Origin: Halodesulfurarchaeum sp. HSR-GB
Lineage (GTDB): Archaea > Halobacteriota > Halobacteria > Halobacteriales > Halobacteriaceae
Direction: 5' to 3'
Length of the DNA: 64,000 bases
Assembly: GCF_031432215.1 (NCBI RefSeq)
Contig: NZ_JAVKGN010000001.1
Coordinates: 868,001-932,000, forward strand
Both the position numbers and the translations under genes were made by a program. The notes below the pieces were generated by a model that had not been told where the DNA came from, made no database searches, and was given only the letters and a program-made list of their open reading frames with translations. Positions 34,344 through 41,792 of the stretch are shown here, one piece after another (the stretch's first letter is position 1; every line of letters starts with the position of its first letter).

Positions 34344-34450
34344 TCTACTTTCGTGGTTCGGCGTTCTCCAATATAAGAGAGGCGAAATTCGTCCGGGTTC
34401 TCGCCGCGAGCAAGAAGCTTTAAAAGCCAGGACGGGCTTTCTCCGGTACT

Positions 34451-34523
34451 GGGTTCGTGGTCTAGTGGTTATGACGCGTCCCTTACAAGGACGAGATCGG
34501 CGGTTCGAATCCGCCCGAACCCA
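34451..34523 (+). tRNA. tRNA-Val (anticodon UAC)
   Basis: A 73-nt tRNA with a complete cloverleaf. The acceptor arms GGGTTCG and CGAACCC pair and are followed by A; the anticodon stem CGTCC/GGACG encloses CTTACAA, giving anticodon UAC (34484-34486), valine. The T-arm is GCGG-TTCGAAT-CCGC. CCA is not encoded. It marks the left side of the low-GC defence region, a usual integration point. Confidence 0.95.
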
Positions 34524-35229
34524 TTTGCAGCGACTCTCACCTCGCAGCGACCAGCGTGCTGTGTCGCTGCGATGAGATCGCGGTCGTAAATTGCACCTTT
34601 TGCAGCGCTTCGCTCGCTGGCGCTCGCTTCGCTTGCAAAACCTGCACCAAAAGGCTTCCTCACCCCCTTCGGGGGTTCGTCGCCCCGAGCGCTTCGCGCT
34701 CGGTGGTCTCGCGAACGAAGTGAGCGAGACGCCATCAGAGCTTGCTCTGATGGAAAACCGGCGACCTACCGGGTCCTTCGGACCACTCGGTCGCCGGATG
34801 TTCTCATGCTCTTACTTTAAGCAGAATTTTTGGTGGTCAGGGGGCACCGTGTGAGAATTGGTGAGTGGATTTGAGCCTTGGATAACGACCGAGGAGTCGA
34901 AGAAAAGCCACCGCAAGCAAGTGCAGTCTTGCTCTTCATTCTATACGACTCACTCGGGTATGGGAGTGATTGGTCATCTGTCAATTGACTGCTGATGTGT
35001 CGAAGTAAAACCTCTGTGATTAGTGGATGCGTCTCTCCTAATTCTGGATAAGCACCACGACCACCGGAGAGGAGCGGAAGTCTATTTGACAGCAAGAGGT
35101 ATTGGATGTGTATTTGGATTACTAGGTGATAGATAAGCCTCTCTATCAAAGAAGAAGCCCGCAACTGGGCTGATTGGATTACAAGGTATCAAGTCAAATA
35201 TAATTTTTGCCCTTCTTGTATGAAAGTTT
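34524..35229. other. Hairpin-rich then AT-rich region after tRNA-Val
   Basis: From 34600 to 34800 there is a chain of stem-loops, for example CCCCCTTCGGGGG, CCGAGCGC-TTC-GCGCTCGG, CATCAGAGC-TT-GCTCTGATG and a long arm pair around 34757-34797 (CCGGCGACC...GGTCGCCGG). None looks like a known RNA. From 34800 to 35229 the sequence is AT-rich. A 115-codon frame on the minus strand there has no coding character. Confidence 0.5.
34660..34705 (+). repeat. 46-bp imperfect repeat, left copy
   Basis: This palindromic segment (TCACCCCCTTCGGGGG...CGCTCGGTG) matches 42 of 46 positions of the segment at 38651-38696 in the same orientation. The two copies flank the trlF-type gene. Confidence 0.6.
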
Positions 35230-38064
35230 CTACGAACCAGGATTCAAGTCGTATTTTTCCTCCCTCAACTTAAATGCCTCATCTCCACCTTCCAGAATCC
35301 CTTTCGCCTTGTCTCTAACTTCGGCATTCTCCAATGCGCCTCCTTCAAATGAAATTAGACCTTCATTAAATTCTGCAATAATAACTTGTTCGGAGTCAGT
35401 ATTCACCACTAAATTCGCATCATGTGTGGCTAAGAAAATCTGCCGGTCCTTCTTCGCATCACGGACAGCACCAATCAATTCTTCGAAAACAAATTGATTA
35501 TCGAGGTTTTCCTCTGGTGAGTCTATAATCAATGGATGCTCTCCTTTGGCTAAATATATGCGCAGCAGAACCGTCCCTTTTTGGCCGCGGGAAAGCTGTG
35601 CCATAGGAATTTCTTGATAGTAAATTTCCTCAGACAACCGGAGACAATCACCATACAACAGTGAGTCAAAATCTATTGGATCACGGGAGTCAAGCAAGTT
35701 CTCTCTATGATTCTCCAGGTCGAACAAGTATTCACCAATCTGCTCACGTAGATCATCCGGCCTAGAATTCGATACAATACGATCCAATTCTTTTACAAGC
35801 GGTTTTATATCAGAGCGGTTCACTGATCGATTGTCGAGCATATCTACAAAATCATGAGTCCGATTCTCCTCCAATTCAATCTGAGGTTCAAACTCGATAT
35901 CTTCAAGAACAGCCGTTTCTCCCTCGGAGAAATCTGACGCAATGTTGCCGTATATCTCTTTAAGATCAAAAAACGCATCTACATAAGAGATAAACACGTT
36001 TTCGCGCTTTTCTTTTAATTTCTCTGTCTTGTCGAGCATGTCCGATAGAGATGATAAATTATCTTTCGAATTCTCGAGTCTCTCCTCTATTTGCCGCTTT
36101 TCCTCCAATAAGTTCGAAAGTTCCTCGTCAACCTCATCAAGTTTCTCAAGTTCGCCGCGAATTTCTTCAATATCGTTTGATAAATCTTCCTGTGTGGTTT
36201 TTGCCTCTTCTCTAAGGATGTTCAAACTTTCTCGTTGGTCATCTAACTCTATGCGATCAACCGTTCGATCGGTATCGATCAACTCTTTTCTGTCGTTAAT
36301 ACTTTTTAGCAATTCATTCAGCTGCTCCACCTCTTCTAACGACGAATGGGCTGAATTGATGTCCTCAATGAACTCGCCGACAGCCTCAAACATATCATCA
36401 AGATCATCCAACTCAGATTGGAGTTCCTCCGCTTCCGTTTCCTGCAGTTCCTCTTCATTTGCTTCTTTAAACTGTTCGATTTCTTCTTTCTTATTGTCTA
36501 AGAGTGTCTCAATCTGGATCCGATTCGTCCTCTCCTCAGCAATATCAGCCTCAACCTGTTGGGGATTTATCTCGTGCAATTCAGCGTTAATACTTCTGAG
36601 ATTTTGGGCAAGGTCGCTAATCTCCGATTTCTTTTGTTCAAGATTACTAACTAACAGTGTTGTATCTTGACGTACAGATTCCGTGACTAGCGTTCTAATC
36701 CGATCGTGCAATTCATTACCTTTCTCACAGTATTCGACGATTTTGCCCTGAGGTATGTGAGAAATATCAGGGCCCTCGACGGTTTCAGGCTCCAGTATTT
36801 TCTTGGAAAATGGTTGTATATCGCCTCCCTTGAATGTTAATTCCGTTTCAATAGTTGGGGACGAGTCTTCAATGCGACTAATAAACGAGTTTTCGTCTTC
36901 AGCATGCTCTCGTGTTCTCCGATTGAAGCAATTCGCCACAAAATCTAGAAGTGCGGTTTTTCCAGCACCCTGATTTCCAATTACAGTAACTAAATTTGAA
37001 TTGAAGGGGATATTCTCATCAGCAATCTCTAAGTCTGTGTTGACATTTCCGTCTCGGATTTTCAGTGAATCAAGCGTGTGAATCTGAGTAAATCCTTCTG
37101 GGGAAGTGGGCCCAATATGTAACCTATCAATGGGTTCAAAAACCACTTGTTTTAGGCCTTCAAAGGAATTATTGGCCTTTACCCAACAGTACCGATCTTT
37201 ATCGGGTTGACATAACCTTTTAAAATTGTGTGCATCAGATCCATGCAGCACGGGTTTTAAGGAGCCAAATTCATCTTTGAACTCCTTTGCTGATAAATCA
37301 GCTTGTCCGGTTGCCCAAGCGCGATCGTTTGGATTCCCGGAAAACAGTGCATGGGATTCAACGAGTAATTGCCTACGAATTTCTGCATCTTGACTAAACC
37401 AACTAATCTCACTCCACTCAGCACCGGAAAGAACAATGAGGTGGTTTCCTTCAAAAATCGAGGGTCTATCGTCAATTTCGTCAACAATTTCTCCGAAATC
37501 TACCCATGCGTATTTACAACCTGCTTCAAAGTCGCTCAAAGTGTTACTATCTTCATGAAACCGTTTAGCTTGTTCACCAAGAGCCTTCAAAGACGCAGGT
37601 CTTAGCGAGCGTTCTTCATCTCCATCCAATTTGATTGTCAAATTTGTCAAAAATTCTTGACGAATATTATCCACTGTTACGTCCTCCGAAAAGACAACAT
37701 GTAGATTCACACGATTGTGTTCTCCGGTAAAAGTCCCCAACCGAAATTCAATGTTTGGTAGAATAACGTCAAAATTATCTAAATAGCCGTGGGCCCGTAG
37801 ATGCTGGATTATTTCATAACCCTCAAGAGAAAAGTAGTCTGTAATCGCGATATTATCCACATTATCTACATCTTCAAGTTCGTCAATGAATTTCGTCCAA
37901 ATCAGAGGATCTAATCGCTCAGGTGTATCTAAATCGCTCAATTCAGGTATAGGATCTAGGTCTTCTCGTTCCGATTCAGATATTTCATAGTGGGATTCGA
38001 ATGAAAGTGGAGTATGCACATGGAGGTCCCACTTTCTCCATTCTGAGCCTCGGTTAACTGTCAT
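35230..38064 (-). CDS. TrlF-type protein: PHP domain plus SMC-like ABC ATPase
   Basis: A 944-aa protein. The N-terminus KWDLHVHTPLSF (about 11-22) opens a PHP metal-dependent phosphoesterase domain. A Walker A motif, GNQGAGKT, follows at about 361-368, then a long coiled-coil region (about 450-740) rich in Glu, Leu and Lys, and then the ABC signature LSRGQKG and Walker B IIDSPEENLDN near the C-terminus. This order is that of TrlF-family ATPases, often found in defence islands. By analogy with similar PHP-SMC or OLD-like proteins it may be a nuclease switched by ATP, but its target is unknown. Base composition is low in GC, unlike the flanking chromosome, suggesting transfer. Confidence 0.82.
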   Translation of the reverse strand: MTVNRGSEWRKWDLHVHTPLSFESHYEISESEREDLDPIPELSDLDTPERLDPLIWTKFIDELEDVDNVDNIAITDYFSLEGYEIIQHLRAHGYLDNFDVILPNIEFRLGTFTGEHNRVNLHVVFSEDVTVDNIRQEFLTNLTIKLDGDEERSLRPASLKALGEQAKRFHEDSNTLSDFEAGCKYAWVDFGEIVDEIDDRPSIFEGNHLIVLSGAEWSEISWFSQDAEIRRQLLVESHALFSGNPNDRAWATGQADLSAKEFKDEFGSLKPVLHGSDAHNFKRLCQPDKDRYCWVKANNSFEGLKQVVFEPIDRLHIGPTSPEGFTQIHTLDSLKIRDGNVNTDLEIADENIPFNSNLVTVIGNQGAGKTALLDFVANCFNRRTREHAEDENSFISRIEDSSPTIETELTFKGGDIQPFSKKILEPETVEGPDISHIPQGKIVEYCEKGNELHDRIRTLVTESVRQDTTLLVSNLEQKKSEISDLAQNLRSINAELHEINPQQVEADIAEERTNRIQIETLLDNKKEEIEQFKEANEEELQETEAEELQSELDDLDDMFEAVGEFIEDINSAHSSLEEVEQLNELLKSINDRKELIDTDRTVDRIELDDQRESLNILREEAKTTQEDLSNDIEEIRGELEKLDEVDEELSNLLEEKRQIEERLENSKDNLSSLSDMLDKTEKLKEKRENVFISYVDAFFDLKEIYGNIASDFSEGETAVLEDIEFEPQIELEENRTHDFVDMLDNRSVNRSDIKPLVKELDRIVSNSRPDDLREQIGEYLFDLENHRENLLDSRDPIDFDSLLYGDCLRLSEEIYYQEIPMAQLSRGQKGTVLLRIYLAKGEHPLIIDSPEENLDNQFVFEELIGAVRDAKKDRQIFLATHDANLVVNTDSEQVIIAEFNEGLISFEGGALENAEVRDKAKGILEGGDEAFKLREEKYDLNPGS

Positions 38065-38929
38065 AGGGTGGGTGTGAATTGATAGACTATTAAAGTTTTT
38101 GACAATCTGGATTTAGGGTCTAGTCCCAATGGGGAATTACTGGCGAAGAAAACGCAGAATTCCATCTCTACTAGAGAAAACTATTTAGAAATCTAAAGGA
38201 AATCTATGATGCCTACAGAGTCGTGACTGTGCTCAATTTTTCCTCATGAGACACTCGATGACGCATTCCGCCGTATCTTCAAGAGCTTTCCCCGAGTCAG
38301 CAAATTAACTACCAACGAGCTTGTCGAGGTAGAACTTTTAATTCCCGACAGTCGCTTTCGCGGCTTCCTTTTTTTTAGTGGTCGACGAACAGTCCGCAAG
38401 TTGTGGGCATCCGTAAGGGCTTCTGAAAAATCAAAATGAGGGGAAAAAGACGCACCAAATGAAAACACCCTCAAACCCTCCCCTTTTGCTGCGCTCGGTC
38501 GCGAACCAACCTCACTGGCAAAAACTGTCGCACAGGAGCGATGCTCCTGCTGGGCGTCGTTAGAAGTGTTGCTTCTGACTGCAACCTAGACCGCAGAGCA
38601 GTGTGGCACTGCCACTAAGCGAAGTTTCGTGAGGACACCAAAATCCGTCGTCACCCCCTCCGGGGGTTCCTCGGCCCGAGCGCTTCGCGTTCGGTGCTAA
38701 AACTGGTCCAAACGCACCAGCGAGGGAAGCCAGGAATGAAACTTTTCCAGTCCGAAAGACGATATGAGTTCCGTCCTTCTGATTTGGGCAAATATGTCAA
38801 CCTGGGGAACTGTCCTGGTTCTCATTCTGTATTTCCAACCCGGTTTCGTGCAAGACCAATCTCGGTAGTCCCTGACTGACGTGGAGCAGTAAGCAAAATT
38901 TGAAGGGGCCGACCACCAGTGCTTGGTGT
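38065..38929. other. Intergenic region between trlF and hsdM
   Basis: About 865 bp. The first part is AT-rich and contains the probable trlF promoter. Between 38227 and 38442 the plus strand has an open frame without a proper start (DDAFRRIFKSFPRVSKL and FRGFLFFSGRRTVRKLW are readable), possibly the remnant of a lost gene. From 38530 to 38700 hairpins return, such as CAGGAGC-GAT-GCTCCTG and the repeat at 38651-38696. No intact gene was recognised. Confidence 0.4.
38651..38696 (+). repeat. 46-bp imperfect repeat, right copy
   Basis: The segment TCACCCCCTCCGGGGG...CGTTCGGTG differs from the copy at 34660-34705 at four positions. Together they bracket the trlF-type gene and could mark recombination or simply be a dispersed palindromic element. 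Confidence 0.6.
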
Positions 38930-40498
38930 ATGAGTATTAATGGCGACAACGGGAAATTCGAGAAAAGCCTCTGGCAATCTGCCCAGGGGCTTCGTGGGCC
39001 CGTTGAATCTGCTGAGTACAAGCATATCGTTCTTGGGCTCCTTTTTCAAAAGTTTATGTCGGACGCATTCCAGAAGCGCCGCGAGGAATTGCGGGAGCTG
39101 ACTTACGACGAAGACTCAATGTACTTCTGTGGCGATGACGAAGATGAGCGCCAGTTCATTCTAGAGGACAAGGACGCCTACCATGGTGAGAACGTCTTCT
39201 ACGTCCCAGAGGAAGCTCGGTGGGAGTACCTGCTCGAAAACGCAACCGATCCTGACATCGGCGCAAAGGTCGACGACGCAATGCGGGCCATCGAGGATGA
39301 GAACCCAGATCGTCTCAATGGAATGCTGCCGAAACGATATTCCCGGATTCCACAGGACACCCTAGAAGGTTTACTCAACGAGTTCGCAGAGATTGATCTC
39401 GGCAACGGAAAAGACACGCAGGACGAGGACATTTTCGGCCGCGTCTACGAATACTTCATCAAAGAATTTGCCCGACAAGAAGGGCACCGTGGCGGCGAGT
39501 TCTACACTCCAAAATATGTCGTCGAACTATTAGTTGAGATTTTGGAGCCCTTCGAGGGCCGAATTTTTGACCCTTTTAGTGGCTCTGGTGGGATGTTCGT
39601 TCAAAGCCACAAGTTCTTAAAACGAAAAGGCGGAGACGACAGTCAGCTATCGATCTACGGGCAAGAAGTCAACGACGCCACTTGGCGCATTTGCAAAATG
39701 AATCTTTATCTTCGGGGTATTGATGGGAACATCCAGCTTGGCGACAGCATCCGAAACGATCAGTTCCCCAATCTCCGGGCAGATAAGATCATCACAAATC
39801 CTCCGTTCAACATGAGCGAATGGGGGAAAGACACTGTTTCAGATGATGATTCCCGGTTCGAGTATGGTATGCCACCCTCGAACAACGCGAACTTCGCCTT
39901 CATACAACACATGATCTCCCATCTCGACGACGACGGGATGGCGGGGACAGTCATGGCGAATGGATCGATGTCTGTTCAGGGCCAAGAAGGTGAGATCCGA
40001 AAGGAAATCATTGAAGCCGATCTATTAGATGCCGTAATCACTCTCCCGGGTGAACTATTCTATACTACCTCGATTCCGGTTTGCCTCTGGATCATCAGCA
40101 AAGGGAAAGATTCGGACAGATACCGGAATCGAACGGACGAAACACTGTTCATCAACGCAAAGGATCTCTACGAGTCGATCGACCGCACCCAGAATCGTTT
40201 AACGGAGGATCATATTCAGACTATCGCGGATACAGTGCGGGCGTATCGCGGTGAGGAGGGTGTAGACGATTATGAGGACGAGACTGGGTTCTGTAAGGTG
40301 GCAACGACGGATGAGATAGCCGACAACGATTATATGGTAACTCCCGGACGGTATGTGGGCATCAATCGAGATACCGAAAACGAGGTTCCGTACGAAGTGA
40401 AGATGGAAGAGTTGTCTGCCGAACTCCGTGAGCAATTTCAGCGCTCGAACGACCTTCAGAAGGAAATCGAAGCAAACTTGGAAGAGTTGGGATTCTGA
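38930..40498 (+). CDS. hsdM: Type I restriction-modification system, DNA methyltransferase subunit
   Basis: A 522-aa N6-adenine methyltransferase. An N-terminal helical HsdM domain is followed by the AdoMet motif DPFSGSGG (214-221) and the catalytic NPPF (290-293). The GGEFYTPKYVVELLVEIL segment before motif I is a common type I feature. The start is the ATG at 38930, MSINGDNGKFEKSLW; a TTG ten codons upstream is unlikely. It modifies host DNA together with HsdS, and it forms a restriction complex with HsdR. Its stop overlaps the hsdS start (TGATG), so the two are translated together. GC is below that of the core genes. Confidence 0.95.
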   Translation: MSINGDNGKFEKSLWQSAQGLRGPVESAEYKHIVLGLLFQKFMSDAFQKRREELRELTYDEDSMYFCGDDEDERQFILEDKDAYHGENVFYVPEEARWEYLLENATDPDIGAKVDDAMRAIEDENPDRLNGMLPKRYSRIPQDTLEGLLNEFAEIDLGNGKDTQDEDIFGRVYEYFIKEFARQEGHRGGEFYTPKYVVELLVEILEPFEGRIFDPFSGSGGMFVQSHKFLKRKGGDDSQLSIYGQEVNDATWRICKMNLYLRGIDGNIQLGDSIRNDQFPNLRADKIITNPPFNMSEWGKDTVSDDDSRFEYGMPPSNNANFAFIQHMISHLDDDGMAGTVMANGSMSVQGQEGEIRKEIIEADLLDAVITLPGELFYTTSIPVCLWIISKGKDSDRYRNRTDETLFINAKDLYESIDRTQNRLTEDHIQTIADTVRAYRGEEGVDDYEDETGFCKVATTDEIADNDYMVTPGRYVGINRDTENEVPYEVKMEELSAELREQFQRSNDLQKEIEANLEELGF

Positions 40499-41757
40499 TG
40501 ACACAAGAAGAAATTGAAGCCTTCGTTGAGGAAGCGAAAACGGCGGAGGTGAGCGATGAATACGGCCCGGGAAACGAACGCTGGGAGATGCGTCCTCTCT
40601 CAGAACTTATGGAGCCTGTCCTTGGCAAGACCCCGAAGCGAAGCGAGGACGAATACTGGGGTGGCGACATTCGATGGGCCAGCGCAAAGGATATTTCGCA
40701 GTCAGAAACGCGACACGTCTACGACACCGCCGAAAACATGACTGAAGCGGGGAAAGAGGCTAGCAACGCCAAAATCCTCCCAGAAGGTACTGTGGTCGTT
40801 ATCGCTCGCGGTGCGACTATGGGACGTGTGGCACAGCTTGGCAAGCCGATGGCGTTCAATCAGACTTGCTACGGACTAGACACTGGTGAGGAATTGCTGG
40901 ATGACTATCTCTACTATGCATGGCAGTATGTGTTCGGTCAAGTTCAGGCGGTTTCGTATGGAACGGTATTCGATACAATTACGATGAAGTCATTTGAGGA
41001 TATTGAAATTCCGGTTCCACCGATGCCGACTCAAAAAAAGATCGCTCACGCCTTAACGGCTGTAGACGATAAAATCGAATCCAACATTCAAATTTCTGAT
41101 AAACTAGATCAAGTTCAGGAAACAATATTCCGGAAACAGTTTGTTGAATTTTCAAATCATAATGACTTCAAAATGACTGATATTGGAGAGGTTCCAAATG
41201 AGTATGAAGTTAAATGTCTGAATGAAATTGCGGATATTGAATTAGGGAATTCACCAAAGTCAGAGTATTACAACGAGGAAGGAGATGGACTTCCATTCTT
41301 TCAGGGGAGTAAAAACTTCGGAATGCACTACCCTGACGTTGAAAAGTGGTGCACGTCGCCAAATAAGACTGCTGAGGAGGGTGATATACTCATCAGCATA
41401 CGTGCCCCAGTAGGCGATCTGAACAAGGCACAATTCAAATGCATTATCGGCCGCGGTATAACGGCACTATCTATGAAAAATCACCGAAATGAATTCCTCT
41501 ACTACTTATTGAAAACGAACGGTCATAGATGGGAGCAATACGCCTCAGGTACAACATTCAATTCCATTAATAAAGGGAATATTGAGTCCTTTAAAGTGGT
41601 CTATCCTGGATCGCAAGAAATTGATTGGTTTAATAAGCAAGTTGCCGCCCTATCAGAGAAAATTTATTCATTACACTGGGAGAACGAGTATCTAGAGGAG
41701 CTCAGGGATGAATTGATGCTGCCTCTCATTAGTGGCCGTGTTACTCTTGACACGTAA
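40498..41757 (+). CDS. hsdS: Type I restriction-modification system, specificity subunit
   Basis: A 419-aa HsdS with two target-recognition domains. The first starts at about residue 28 (WEMRPLSELMEPVLGKTPKR) and ends with VPPMPTQKKIAHALTAVDDKI, the conserved helix. The second starts at about 225 (VPNEYEVKCLNEIADIELG) and ends with a shorter helix near SEKIYSLHWENEYLEELRDEL. The two domains read the two halves of a split DNA target; the target cannot be predicted here. The second half is clearly more AT-rich than the first, which suggests the recognition domain was exchanged by recombination. Confidence 0.93.
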   Translation: MTQEEIEAFVEEAKTAEVSDEYGPGNERWEMRPLSELMEPVLGKTPKRSEDEYWGGDIRWASAKDISQSETRHVYDTAENMTEAGKEASNAKILPEGTVVVIARGATMGRVAQLGKPMAFNQTCYGLDTGEELLDDYLYYAWQYVFGQVQAVSYGTVFDTITMKSFEDIEIPVPPMPTQKKIAHALTAVDDKIESNIQISDKLDQVQETIFRKQFVEFSNHNDFKMTDIGEVPNEYEVKCLNEIADIELGNSPKSEYYNEEGDGLPFFQGSKNFGMHYPDVEKWCTSPNKTAEEGDILISIRAPVGDLNKAQFKCIIGRGITALSMKNHRNEFLYYLLKTNGHRWEQYASGTTFNSINKGNIESFKVVYPGSQEIDWFNKQVAALSEKIYSLHWENEYLEELRDELMLPLISGRVTLDT

Positions 41758-41792
41758 AGACCCAAGTTGCTATACTACAATGAGTGATTCAA

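Noticed and set aside
34600-34800. Repeated hairpins after tRNA-Val considered as a CRISPR array
   Set aside because: The hairpins differ from each other and there are no equal-length repeats with spacers; no cas gene lies in the window.
34817-35164. A 115-codon minus-strand frame in the AT-rich region
   Set aside because: No domain, no acidic halophilic composition and no promoter; probably chance.
38227-38442. An open stretch on the plus strand with somewhat protein-like sequence
   Set aside because: It has no proper start codon or ribosome-binding site and no recognised family; kept only as a possible gene remnant in the region note.
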